From CAVVXN01 sp963772585 (lineage in GTDB: Bacteria; Planctomycetota; PLA2; JAEUHO01), in assembly GCA_963772585.1 (NCBI GenBank), contig CAVYXV010000009.1, positions 515,205 to 579,204 of the forward strand: 64,000 nucleotides of DNA, written 5' to 3'. Both the position numbers and the translations under genes were made by a program. Of the stretch, positions 17,697-25,881 are shown in pieces; position 1 is the first letter of the stretch, and the number at the start of each line of letters is the position of its first letter. The notes beneath the pieces were generated by a model. The model was given only the letters and a program-made list of their open reading frames with translations, did no database searches and had not been told where the DNA came from.

Positions 17697-17955
17697 CGGT
17701 GGCCGGGCCGAGGCTCCCATCCACCGCGAACCGGCGGGGAGTCGGGCGGCCCTCGGGCCCGGGGCGAGGGAACCCAAGGGGCCTGGCCGGGAACAAGTGT
17801 TGAGAAGGACGCTCGGACTCGCGTCGGATGTGGTCATGACGAGGGAGCGGATCCGGAGGCGCAGCGCCAGCCACGCTGAGGAATTCGCGACCGAGGAAGG
17901 GCCGCAGGCGGCGTGAAGGCGAGTGGAAAGGGCGACACTCATTCACGGACGGGCC

Positions 17956-18037
17956 CCAAGGAGGCGGGGGCGCCGGGCGAGAGGGATCTCGTCGGGCGGG
18001 ACGGTCCCACGCCTCTCGCGTCCGATGCCCGCGTTGC
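17956..18037 (+). repeat. Dispersed intergenic repeat, copy B
   Basis: Bases 17956-17998, beginning CCAAGGAGGCGGG, align without gaps to 44258-44300 at 35 of 43 positions. Bases 18014-18037 match 524-547 at 23 of 24. Copy B therefore links copies A and C, which share a different module with each other. Confidence 0.6.
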
Positions 18038-18123
18038 CGTTCGACGAGCCCAGGACACCGCGTCGCCGGCGAGCAAGGACGACGCGCTCGCGTCGCGACT
18101 TGGGGGACGGCCCCTTCCGGCCG

Positions 18124-18148
18124 TTGCGTCACGGGCTTCGCGCATAAT
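18124..18148 (+). promoter_or_regulatory. Candidate promoter for tkt (TTGCGT ... CATAAT)
   Basis: CATAAT (18143-18148) is one base off the -10 consensus and 43 bp before the tkt start. TTGCGT (18124-18129) is a possible -35 but spacing is only 13 bp, so the -10 alone is the better part of the evidence. It lies at the 3' edge of the dispersed repeat. Confidence 0.3.
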
Positions 18149-18191
18149 GCGGGCCAGAACCCGCCGAGACCCTGCCGGAAGGATCCGCCCC

Positions 18192-20240
18192 ATGGCCGAA
18201 TCGCCCTCTTCCCCCGCGCCGTCGGCTTCCCCGGACCTCGCCCGCCGCTCCATCGATGCGATCCGCGTGCTGGCGATGGACGCGGTGGAGCGCGCGAAGA
18301 GCGGTCATCCGGGCGCGCCGATGGGGCAGGCCCCCCTCGCCTACGCCCTCTGGACGCGGATCCTTCGCTACGACGCCGCGCGCCCCGACTGGCCGGACCG
18401 GGACCGGTTCGTACTCTCCTGCGGACACGCGAGCATGCTGCTCTACGCCGTCCTCCATCTCACCGGGTTCGGGCTGGAGCTCGAGGACCTGCGTTCGTTC
18501 CGCCAGTGGGGATCGAAGACGCCGGGTCATCCCGAGCACGGCGTCACGCCGGGCGTGGAGGTGACCACGGGACCGCTCGGCCAGGGACTGGCGAACGCGG
18601 TCGGGATGGCGTTGGCGGAGCGACTCCTCGCGGCGCGATTCAATCGCCCGGGACACGAGGTCGTGGACCACCGTACGTGGGTGCTCGCGAGCGACGGCGA
18701 CATCATGGAGGGGATCAGCCACGAGGCGGCGAGCCTGGCGGGGCACCTGGGCCTGTCCAGGCTGTGCGTGTTCTACGACGACAATCGCGTCACGATCGAC
18801 GGCTCCACGGACCTGTCGATGTCGGAGGACGTCGAAGGCCGGTTCCGGGCGCTGGGATGGAACGTCCTGTCCCTGGGCGCGGATGCCACGACTGCGGACT
18901 TCGTCACGGTCGCCGACCACGCCCGCCGGGAGACGGACCGGCCGACGCTCGTGATCATGCGCACGCACATCGCGTACGGCGCGCCCACGAAGATGGACAC
19001 CTCCGCCGCGCACGGGGCGCCGCTCGGGGCGGAGGAGGTGCGGAGGACGAAGGAGAACCTCGGCTGGCCGCAGGAGCCGGCCTTCCTGGTTCCGGAAGAC
19101 GTGCTTGCCCACTACCGCGAAGCCGGTCGCCGCGGGGCCGCGGACGTCGAGGCCTGGGAGCGGCGCCTCGCCGCGTACCGGGACGCGTATCCGGAGGACG
19201 CTGCGGAGTTCGAGCGGGTTCTCGCCGGGCGCCTTCGCGACGGCTGGGAGGGCTCGCTCCCCGACTTCGAGAGGGGATCGTCGCTCGCGACCCGGAGCGC
19301 TTCGGGGAAGGTGCTGAACGCCCTGAAGGACGCGATTCCCGAGCTCGTGGGCGGCTCGGCCGACCTCGCCGGCAGCAACAACACGACGCTGAAGGGCGAG
19401 ATGGACGTCCTCCCCGACCGCGTGGAGGGAAGGAACATCCACTTCGGCGTGCGCGAGCACGGGATGGGGGCCATCCTCAACGGCCTGGCGCTCCACGGCG
19501 GCCTGCGTGCCTACGGCGGGACCTTCCTCGTCTTCAGCGACTACATGCGACCGGCGATCCGCCTCGCGGCACTCATGAGACTCCCGGTCGTGTACGTGTT
19601 CACGCACGACTCGATCGGCGTCGGCGAGGACGGGCCCACCCACGAGCCGATCGAACATCTCGCCTCCTTGCGGGCGATGCCCGGACTCAGCGTGATCCGC
19701 CCCGCCGACGGGGCCGAGACGAGGGAGGCGTGGCGGTTGGCGCTGGAGGGAGACGGTCCGACCGCGTTGATCCTCTCCCGCCAGAAGCTCCCGGAGCTCG
19801 ATCACGGCGAGGGCGACGCCCGCGGTCTGCGGCACGGGGCGTACGTCTTGGGCCCGGAGACGGTCGATCCGGAGCTCTCGCTCCTCGCCTCGGGATCGGA
19901 GGTGCACCTCGCCGTCGAGGCGGCGCGGATCCTCCAGGCGGACGGCGTGCGGGCGCGGGTGGTCTCCTTTCCGAGCTTCGATCGTTTCGAGGCGCTCGAC
20001 GAAGGCGAGCGGGAGTCGATCCTCGGGCCGGGCGCGGTCCGCGTTGCGATCGAGGCGGCCTCTCCGTTCGGGTGGCACCGCTGGGTGGGGAGCACGGGGC
20101 GCGTGGTGGGGATGACGCGCTTCGGCGCCTCGGCGCCGGGCCCGCGCCTCATGGAGGCGTTCGGGTTCCGTGTGGAGCACGTGGTCGCCGTGGCGCAAGA
20201 GGCACTGGCGCGGCAGGCGGCGCGCAGCGGCCGGGCGTGA
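18192..20240 (+). CDS. tkt: Transketolase
   Basis: A 682-residue thiamine-diphosphate enzyme of the non-oxidative pentose phosphate/Calvin routes. It transfers two-carbon ketol units between sugar phosphates in the cytosol. Start ATG 18192 lies 7 nt after GGAAGGA. Family signatures are complete: AKSGHPGAPMGQAPLAYALW near residue 35, TTGPLGQGLANAVGMA, the TPP-binding GDGDIMEGISHEAASLAGH region, and in the C-terminal half FGVREHGMGAILNG, FSDYMRPAIRLAALM, HDSIGVGEDGPTHEP and GSTGRVVGMTRFGASAPG. Full length for the family. It overlaps the redoxin gene by GTGA, so the two are translationally coupled although metabolically unrelated. Confidence 0.97.
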   Translation: MAESPSSPAPSASPDLARRSIDAIRVLAMDAVERAKSGHPGAPMGQAPLAYALWTRILRYDAARPDWPDRDRFVLSCGHASMLLYAVLHLTGFGLELEDLRSFRQWGSKTPGHPEHGVTPGVEVTTGPLGQGLANAVGMALAERLLAARFNRPGHEVVDHRTWVLASDGDIMEGISHEAASLAGHLGLSRLCVFYDDNRVTIDGSTDLSMSEDVEGRFRALGWNVLSLGADATTADFVTVADHARRETDRPTLVIMRTHIAYGAPTKMDTSAAHGAPLGAEEVRRTKENLGWPQEPAFLVPEDVLAHYREAGRRGAADVEAWERRLAAYRDAYPEDAAEFERVLAGRLRDGWEGSLPDFERGSSLATRSASGKVLNALKDAIPELVGGSADLAGSNNTTLKGEMDVLPDRVEGRNIHFGVREHGMGAILNGLALHGGLRAYGGTFLVFSDYMRPAIRLAALMRLPVVYVFTHDSIGVGEDGPTHEPIEHLASLRAMPGLSVIRPADGAETREAWRLALEGDGPTALILSRQKLPELDHGEGDARGLRHGAYVLGPETVDPELSLLASGSEVHLAVEAARILQADGVRARVVSFPSFDRFEALDEGERESILGPGAVRVAIEAASPFGWHRWVGSTGRVVGMTRFGASAPGPRLMEAFGFRVEHVVAVAQEALARQAARSGRA

Positions 20241-21109
20241 AGCGGGACGGCGCGCCGGCGCGGAGGATCGCTCTCGTCGCCCTGGCGGCGGCGGCCGCGG
20301 CGGCGCTCGCCCTCGTCCCGGGCCCCGGCGACGCCCGCGCGGGCGGCTTCGTCCTCGACGGGCGACCGGCCCCCGACCTGGCCTTGCACGAGGGCGTCGG
20401 TATCGGGTCGGGTGCCCGACTCTCCTCGTTTCGCGGGCAGGTGGTCTGGCTCGAGTTCGTCCTCCGGGACTGTCCGCTCTGCCGGGACACCCTGGCTCGC
20501 GCCCAGGACCGTCACGAACGCTGGGGCGGGACGGGCCTGACCGTGCTCGTCGTGATGCACGGGCTGACGCCCGATGCCGTGAGGGCGTGGATGGGAAAGG
20601 AGGGGTTCTCCTTTCGCGTGGCCTGCGATCCGACGGGCGAGGCGGCGCGAGCCTATGGCGTCGATCGCCGTCCGACCGGCTACCTCGTCGGGGCCGACGG
20701 GACGGTTCGTGCGAGCAACACCGTGCCGGATGCGGCGATCCGCACGGAGCTTGCGCGTCGTCGCGTCTCCCGGCTCGGGCCGGTGCCGGACGCGCTGGAG
20801 CCGATCCGCGATCTCGTCTGGCGCTGGGACTACGGCGGGGCGTTGCGGTGGGCAAGGGCCCATGCCGACGTCGGTGCGGGCCCGGAGGTCCGACGCGTCC
20901 TGGGGCGGGTCGAGCAGGACGCCGGCGGGGAGCTCGACGCCCGCCTCGCCTACGTGCGACGGCTGGCGAGGCGGGGCCGGCGAGAGGAGGCGAAGCGGAC
21001 GCTCGATCGTGTCGTCGCGCACTTCGCGGGGACGCCTCTCGAGGGCAGGGCCCGGGCCGCGCGCGACGCACTATCGAAGGAGGAGGGCACCGGCGGCGCC
21101 GTTCGATGA
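20237..21109 (+). CDS. Exported thioredoxin-fold (AhpC/TlpA-like) protein with helical tail
   Basis: A 290-residue protein starting at GTG 20237, overlapping the tkt stop. Residues 1-35 form a signal peptide/anchor (Ala/Leu-rich, ending GDARA). Residues ~40-165 are a redoxin domain: APDLALHEG..., then the active-site C79-P-L-C82 in FVLRDCPLCRDTLARAQ, and the cis-Pro region RRPTGYLVGADG. Residues ~180-285 are helical, with TPR-like segments. The fold suggests a periplasmic thiol-disulfide or peroxide-handling role. It is 195 bp upstream of a gene for a very Cys-rich lipoprotein, so assistance in disulfide formation or reduction there is a reasonable inference. Confidence 0.75.
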   Translation: MKRDGAPARRIALVALAAAAAAALALVPGPGDARAGGFVLDGRPAPDLALHEGVGIGSGARLSSFRGQVVWLEFVLRDCPLCRDTLARAQDRHERWGGTGLTVLVVMHGLTPDAVRAWMGKEGFSFRVACDPTGEAARAYGVDRRPTGYLVGADGTVRASNTVPDAAIRTELARRRVSRLGPVPDALEPIRDLVWRWDYGGALRWARAHADVGAGPEVRRVLGRVEQDAGGELDARLAYVRRLARRGRREEAKRTLDRVVAHFAGTPLEGRARAARDALSKEEGTGGAVR

Positions 21110-21304
21110 CGGAGCCGTGACGGGGTCTGTTGGCGAACGGTCTGGACCGGCGACGAAAGGGGCCGTCCCGCACGCGAGAGGTCCCGTCCGGCGAGACCGC
21201 GCATGCGGCCCGGGAGCGGGGCCCTGGTACCTTGAAGCCCGTTCGAGGCAGGCGGAGGCGTCGGCCCCTCGGGGGGGCGTGCCTTTCGCGGAGGGAGGAT
21301 GCAG

Positions 21305-22477
21305 ATGCTCCAACGGACGCGCGTGGCGTTTTGGGCGGTCCTGGTGCCCACCCTGCTCGTGTCGGTGGGATGCGCGGGCGCTCCGTGCGGGGATCCGTGC
21401 GCGAAGCCGTGCGAGCCGTGCGTCGCGCCGTGTGATCCGTGTGCGCCGGTGACGCAAGCCGCCGCGGCGCCCGCCGACATCCCGGAGGCACAGCCGGGGG
21501 AGGCATGGTGCCGGGTGTGGGTACCGGCGGAGTACGCCTCGGTCGCCGAGACGGTCTGCACCAAGGCCGCCGGGAAGCGGTGCGTGCAGATCCCGCCGCG
21601 CTACGACGTCCGCCCCCGCCTGGTGTGCGTCGCGCCGCTGCAACTCTGCGAGAGGGTCCAGCCCGCCGTGTACTCGACGAAGAAGCACGAGGTGATGGTC
21701 TGCCCCGAGCGGGAAGAGGTCCGGCGCGTCTGCTGCTCGCCCATTCAGGATCTCGGGCCCTGCGAGGTGCAGGGGCCCTGCTACACGAAGGTCGTCCATC
21801 CTCCGGTCTACGAGAACGAGGATTGCCCGGTCTGCGTGGTCCCCGAGCGCCGTTGCGTGCAATACACGCCGGCCCAGTACAAGATCGTCCGCGAGCGCTA
21901 CCAGGTCACCCCGGGGCGCGTGCAGGAGGTTTGCGAGCCCCCGCAGTTCAAGACCCGTGTTCGCCAGGTGATGGTGCGCCCGGGCCGGTGGGAGTGGCGC
22001 CGGAACGTGAACTGCGAGGTTCCGGAAGCCCCGTGCGTCCCCGGCGGCGGCGCCGCCGCGCCGTCCGACCAGAGCGTCGCCCCGCTCCCCGCCCCGGGCT
22101 CCCAGGACGTCTCGGTGAGCGTCAAGGACGTGGCCGCCGGCGGCGAGGACACCGGCGTGTTCGGCGTCGGGGATACCGTCCGCTACGACGTGGTGGTGGA
22201 GAGCCCCGGCGGCTCGAAGGACCTCCAGGTCGTGTTCACGCTGCCGCCGGAGCTCGAGTTCGTCGAGGGGAACGGCGGCGTGGCGTTCGAGGGGCAGGGT
22301 CAGAACGCGCACACCGTGCGCTTCGACGTGCCCGCCGGCGGCCGGCAGACCCTCAGCCTGTTCGCCAAGGCCGTGTCGGCTCCCGAATCGAGCCAGGTGG
22401 AGATCACGGCCTCCGTCCTGAACGCGAGCGGCGATCCGGTGGCGAGCGCGACGGAGCGTACGCAGGTCAAGCCCTAG
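21305..22477 (+). CDS. Cys-rich repeat lipoprotein B with DUF11-like C-terminal domain
   Basis: A 390-residue protein. ATG 21305 is chosen over ATG 21299 because GAGGGAGG ends 6 nt upstream. The lipoprotein signal ends SVGC (Cys23). Residues 23-47 repeat C-x-x-PC (CAGAPCGDPCAKPCEPC...). Residues ~60-240 hold degenerate copies of the same 23-residue Tyr/Cys repeat seen in lipoprotein A (PAEYASVAETVCTKA, PPRYDVRPRLVC, PAVYSTKKHEVMVCP, PAQYKIVRERYQV, ending GRWEWRRNVNCEVPE, nearly the same as in A). Residues ~265-390 form an Ig-like DUF11 domain (GDTVRYDVVVESPGG...). This Cys-rich-plus-DUF11 design resembles chlamydial OmcB. A surface or periplasmic structural role is inferred. Confidence 0.78.
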   Translation: MLQRTRVAFWAVLVPTLLVSVGCAGAPCGDPCAKPCEPCVAPCDPCAPVTQAAAAPADIPEAQPGEAWCRVWVPAEYASVAETVCTKAAGKRCVQIPPRYDVRPRLVCVAPLQLCERVQPAVYSTKKHEVMVCPEREEVRRVCCSPIQDLGPCEVQGPCYTKVVHPPVYENEDCPVCVVPERRCVQYTPAQYKIVRERYQVTPGRVQEVCEPPQFKTRVRQVMVRPGRWEWRRNVNCEVPEAPCVPGGGAAAPSDQSVAPLPAPGSQDVSVSVKDVAAGGEDTGVFGVGDTVRYDVVVESPGGSKDLQVVFTLPPELEFVEGNGGVAFEGQGQNAHTVRFDVPAGGRQTLSLFAKAVSAPESSQVEITASVLNASGDPVASATERTQVKP

Positions 22478-22512
22478 CCGGGCTCGCTCCGGTCCTCCGC
22501 GAAGCGCGCGAT

Positions 22513-23547
22513 TCAACCTCCGTTCGGCGGTCGTGCGGGCTCGCGGCGGGTCCCTCCGCCACCGCGAGGCGGGTCGGACGCCACGGCGTCGAAACGCGCG
22601 CCGATGAAGCGGACCGCCGTGCGGGCGATCCCGCCCAGCAGGACGAAGGACGTCTTGTGTCCGAAGGGCAGCAGCACGAGCGCCGGCCGGCGCAAGGCGT
22701 CCCAGAGCCGCAGACCGTAGCGCGTCGGGATGGACGTGTCCCGGCGGGCCACGAAGAGGAGCACCTCGGACGGGTCCACACGCGGCGCGAGCACGATGGG
22801 GTCGGTCCGGAGAGCCGAGCGAAGACGGTCGCGTGCTGCCGTGAGGTCGCGGCCGGCCCAAGCGAGGCGCCGGCGGTACCCCGCGAACCGCTCCTCCTGC
22901 GTCTCGAAGAGCACGTCGGCGACCGGCCCTCCCGCCAGTACGAAGACGTGGGCGACGGGGCGGGGATCCGCCGCTGCCGCGCACGCGCCGATGACGGCCC
23001 CGGCGCTGACGCCGAAGGTCGCCACGCGACGCGGATCGACGTCCCCCTGGGTCAGCAGCCAGTCGAGCGCCTGGCGGCCCTGGAGGACGTAGCTTCGGAA
23101 TTCGCCCTCGGCGTCCTCGACGGCCCGATCGGGGTCGAAGTCGTACTCCTTGCGCATGACGACGGCCGCGATCCAACCCTGGCGGGTGAAGGCCGAGGCG
23201 AACTCGTTCATGAGCAACGCGCTGTTCGCGAGCACGGGCGACATCACCACGAGCGGCCGGCGCCCGCCGGGCGGGGAGGGGCGGTGGACGAAGATCTCGA
23301 TGGGATCCCCGGCGTGGGACAGGTCGCCGAGCGCCGCCGGGAGGCGGGAAGGCAGCAGCACGCGGGTGGTCGTCGCCCACCGCGTCCGGTGGACCGTCTT
23401 CTCCAGCAGCGTCCGGGGAACGGGGCCGGGCACCTCGTAGTAGCCGGGCGGCGGCGGCGCGGGAAGCGGGCCGGCGTCGGACGCGGGGGATGGCAGGGAC
23501 GCGTGGCAGGCCGCGAGGGCCAGGGCGAGGAGCAGGAGGGGGCGCAC
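22513..23547 (-). CDS. Alpha/beta-hydrolase lipoprotein
   Basis: A 344-residue protein with a short lipoprotein signal (MRPLLLLALALAAC, Cys14) followed by a Pro/Ser-rich spacer. The hydrolase core starts near residue 85 (DPIEIFVHRPSPPGG). The nucleophile elbow GVSAG lies at 179-183 (Ser181), in RRVATFGVSAGAVIG, and a late GHKTSF probably supplies the catalytic histidine (~308). It should be an esterase or similar serine hydrolase tethered to a membrane; the substrate is unknown. The C-terminus is a Gly/Arg/Pro-rich tail. The gene is divergent from the methyltransferase gene, with only 29 bp between the starts, so promoters must overlap. Confidence 0.78.
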   Translation of the reverse strand: MRPLLLLALALAACHASLPSPASDAGPLPAPPPPGYYEVPGPVPRTLLEKTVHRTRWATTTRVLLPSRLPAALGDLSHAGDPIEIFVHRPSPPGGRRPLVVMSPVLANSALLMNEFASAFTRQGWIAAVVMRKEYDFDPDRAVEDAEGEFRSYVLQGRQALDWLLTQGDVDPRRVATFGVSAGAVIGACAAAADPRPVAHVFVLAGGPVADVLFETQEERFAGYRRRLAWAGRDLTAARDRLRSALRTDPIVLAPRVDPSEVLLFVARRDTSIPTRYGLRLWDALRRPALVLLPFGHKTSFVLLGGIARTAVRFIGARFDAVASDPPRGGGGTRREPARPPNGG

Positions 23548-23576
23548 GCGGGTAGGCTACGGCCCGCGAGGAGGCG

Positions 23577-24161
23577 ATGGGCGTGCATTTCCGCCGCTAC
23601 ACCACCGAGGAACTGGTCGCGTCCCGGCCCGACGCCGCGACGCGAGAGGCGACGCAACTCCCGGTGACCGTCGTCCTCGACGACGTCCGTTCGGCGCACA
23701 ACGTGGGGCTCGTGTTCCGTCTGGCGGACTGCGTGAACGTGGAGGCGCTCTGGCTCTGCGGGATCACGGCGTGGCCCGGCGTGACCGAGCGTGCGACGAA
23801 TCGCATCGCCAAGACGGGCGTCGGCGGCAGCCTGGACGTGGTGCCGTGGCGGCACCTACCCGACCCCATTGCCGATGTCCGCCGTCGGAAAGAGAAGGGC
23901 CACTCCGTGGTCGTGCTCGAGCAGGGCCAGGGCAGCGTTCCCTGGAAGGACGGACGCTACGCGCTTCCGCTGGTCCTGGTGCTGGGCCACGAGCGGGAGG
24001 GCGTGCGGGACGGGCTGCTCGATCTGGCCGACGAGGTGCTGGAGCTACCGGTGCGCGGCATCACGAACAGCCTGAACGTGGCCGTCACGGCCGGCGTGGT
24101 GCTCTACGAGATCCTCGAGCGCTGGCGGGCGGCCGGCGGCGGACGGGAGGACGGGCGTTGA
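23577..24161 (+). CDS. TrmH/SpoU-family RNA 2'-O-methyltransferase
   Basis: A 194-residue SPOUT methyltransferase that uses S-adenosylmethionine to methylate ribose 2'-OH groups in rRNA or tRNA. Motif 1 is in SAHNVGLVFRLADC (residues 39-52), motif 2 is LVLGHEREGV (134-143) and motif 3 is SLNVAVTAGVVLYE (165-178), the trefoil-knot SAM site. The protein is the catalytic domain alone, as in small TrmH relatives, so the target RNA cannot be told. ATG 23577 follows GAGGAGG. The stop overlaps the start of mqnB by one base (TGATG), placing it first in that operon. Confidence 0.9.
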   Translation: MGVHFRRYTTEELVASRPDAATREATQLPVTVVLDDVRSAHNVGLVFRLADCVNVEALWLCGITAWPGVTERATNRIAKTGVGGSLDVVPWRHLPDPIADVRRRKEKGHSVVVLEQGQGSVPWKDGRYALPLVLVLGHEREGVRDGLLDLADEVLELPVRGITNSLNVAVTAGVVLYEILERWRAAGGGREDGR

Positions 24162-24814
24162 TGCTGCTGCTCGTGCCGACCCGCCTCGAGGCCGAGCGGC
24201 TGCTCGACGGTCCGGTCCCGGCGGACGAGCGTCCGATCGCATCCGGGGTCGGAGGCCGTGCGGTCCACGCGGCGCTGGTGGGCTTCGGGCCCTTCGCCGC
24301 CGGCGTTCTCGCCGCGCGGGCGTTCGGAACGGGCCCCGAGGGCCCCTGCGTGTTGGCGGGTCTCGCGGGGTCCTACGACGCGGAACGGCTTCCCGTCGGC
24401 GCGCTCTTCGAGGCGACGGAGGTGGGGATCGAGGACGCGGGCGCGGCGGGCTTCTCCCTGGTCGAGGGCACCCCTTCCCGGGCCGCGATCCGCGATCGGA
24501 TCGGTCTCGGGGGGCCCTGGGGCCGCGCGCACGGTCTGGTCTCGGGGGCGCTCCTCACCGTGGCCCGGGCGAGCGCCTCCCCGGAGGAGGCCGCATCGCG
24601 TGGGGGGGCCCACGGAGCGCTGGCCGAGGACATGGAGGGGTTCCCGGTCGCCCTGGCGGCACGGCTCGCCAATCGCCCCCTGCGGATCCTCCGGGCGGTC
24701 TCCAACCTCGCCGGGCAGGGCGATCGATCCGCCTGGAGGATCGACGAACCGCTCCGACGGCTGGCGGGTCACCTGGGCCGGATCCGGCCCGGGACCGACG
24801 AAAGACGGCCCTGA
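24161..24814 (+). CDS. mqnB: Futalosine hydrolase (MqnB-like nucleosidase)
   Basis: A 217-residue enzyme of the MTA/SAH-nucleosidase fold. It starts LLLVPTRLEAERLL, continues with VGFGPFAAGVLAARAF (substrate loop) and LAGLAGSY, and has LVSGALLTVARASAS and the acidic EDMEGFPVALAA motif that binds ribose and selects purine nucleosides. The overall pattern fits futalosine hydrolase, which releases hypoxanthine to give dehypoxanthine futalosine in menaquinone synthesis. The futalosine pathway is common in planctomycetes. A generic nucleosidase is the alternative, as no other mqn gene is in the window. The stop codon lies in the stem of a strong terminator. Confidence 0.78.
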   Translation: MLLLVPTRLEAERLLDGPVPADERPIASGVGGRAVHAALVGFGPFAAGVLAARAFGTGPEGPCVLAGLAGSYDAERLPVGALFEATEVGIEDAGAAGFSLVEGTPSRAAIRDRIGLGGPWGRAHGLVSGALLTVARASASPEEAASRGGAHGALAEDMEGFPVALAARLANRPLRILRAVSNLAGQGDRSAWRIDEPLRRLAGHLGRIRPGTDERRP

Positions 24815-24836
24815 CCGGCGGGGGCCGGTCAGGGCC
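24807..24836. terminator. Strong terminator hairpin after mqnB
   Basis: GGCCCTGACCGGC (24807-24819) pairs perfectly with GCCGGTCAGGGCC (24824-24836) around a GGGG loop: a 13-bp stem that includes the mqnB stop, followed by AGCGTTCTT. It is the best terminator in the window. Confidence 0.85.
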
Positions 24837-24999
24837 AGCGTTCTTCCCGAGGCAAGCGCAGGGGGGAGGAGGATTGCCGGAACCGGAAGGTCCGACGTGC
24901 AGGAGGATCTCGGGAGAACGAGCCGGGTTGCCCCGACCTGCTCACACTTCGACAATCTATGGGGAACATCTGAAGCGGATCTTCGGAGAGGATGCCCCC

Positions 25000-25881
25000 G
25001 TGCGACCGATCCCCGTCCTCGCCTACCTGGCCGCGGCCCTCCTCGTGGGGGGCTGTGGCGGGGAGCCGGGGGCCGGGACGCCGGCTTCGGGGCCGATCCG
25101 CGGCGAGTACTACGGCCAGGAGGTCTGGCTGACCTACTTCTCGCCCGCGCACGCCGCGTACGGGCGGCGGATGAACCGCACCCGCGCGCAGGCCCGGGCG
25201 CTGGCCGAGTCGCTTCGGGCCCGGGTGGCGTCGGGGGAGGACGTCGGCGAGATCGCCCGCGAGCACTCGAACGCCCCGGGCGCGGCCGCTCGAGGCTTCA
25301 GCGGGCGCCTTCCCGCGAACCCGGGGGCGCCGAGCGCCCGGGACCGGGCGATGGCGTCGGTGGAGGTCGGCGAGTTGACGCCCATCGTCGACTGGATGGG
25401 GGGCATGTGGTTCGCCCGGCGGATCGACACGGGGAAGGCCCGCGAGCTCGAGGGCGTCCTGGACGTCGTGCGCCGGGAGCGGGCGAAGGCCCGCGCCATC
25501 GTGCTGCTCTACGAGGGGGCCTGGGTGCCGGACCCCTCGCTTCGGAGCACGCGGCCGAAGGAGCAGGCGATCGAGCTGGGCCGTCAGCTCCTCGAGCGCG
25601 CCGGGCGGGGCGAGGACTTCGCGACGCTGGCGCGCAAGTACTCCGACGACCCCGCGAGCCGGGCGCGCGGAGGGATGATCGCCGTCACGCACGGGAAGGA
25701 CGACGAGAGCACGCCGTGGATCCACCGCTGGGAGACCTGGGTCCCTGACAGCGTGCTCCAGGCGATCTTCGAGACGCCCCCGAACACCGTGGTCCCGCAC
25801 GTGGTGGTGAGCGAGCGTGGCGTCTTCGTGCTGAAGGTGGAGGATCGTCGCCGCCTCCCGCCCGGCGCCGACGATCAGTAG
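25000..25881 (+). CDS. Lipoprotein with two parvulin-like peptidyl-prolyl isomerase (SurA/PrsA-type) domains
   Basis: A 293-residue protein. GTG 25000 is chosen within a longer open frame because it starts a lipoprotein signal (LLVGGC, Cys19) and follows GGAGAGGA by 7 nt. Domain 1 (~45-130) contains LAESLRARVASGEDVGEIAR, domain 2 (~185-290) contains LGRQLLERAGRGEDFATLA followed by KYSDDPASRARGGMI. Both match the parvulin core (helix, GxDFxxLA, xYSxDxxxxxxGG). It should help fold proteins in the periplasm. The stop overlaps the minus-strand deaminase gene by 7 bp. Confidence 0.85.
   Translation: MRPIPVLAYLAAALLVGGCGGEPGAGTPASGPIRGEYYGQEVWLTYFSPAHAAYGRRMNRTRAQARALAESLRARVASGEDVGEIAREHSNAPGAAARGFSGRLPANPGAPSARDRAMASVEVGELTPIVDWMGGMWFARRIDTGKARELEGVLDVVRRERAKARAIVLLYEGAWVPDPSLRSTRPKEQAIELGRQLLERAGRGEDFATLARKYSDDPASRARGGMIAVTHGKDDESTPWIHRWETWVPDSVLQAIFETPPNTVVPHVVVSERGVFVLKVEDRRRLPPGADDQ

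Larger units (their letters stand above)
17697..18191. other. Repeat-bearing intergenic gap upstream of transketolase
   Basis: A 495-bp gap without a credible gene. Its right half holds composite repeat copy B and ends with a promoter-like CATAAT at 18143-18148. The left half (17697-17950) shows nothing I can name. Confidence 0.5.

Noticed and set aside
24814..24999. Leader peptide or longer N-terminus of the parvulin lipoprotein from 24874
   Set aside because: The extension has no hydrophobic or lipobox character; GTG 25000 gives a normal lipoprotein signal with a good ribosome site.
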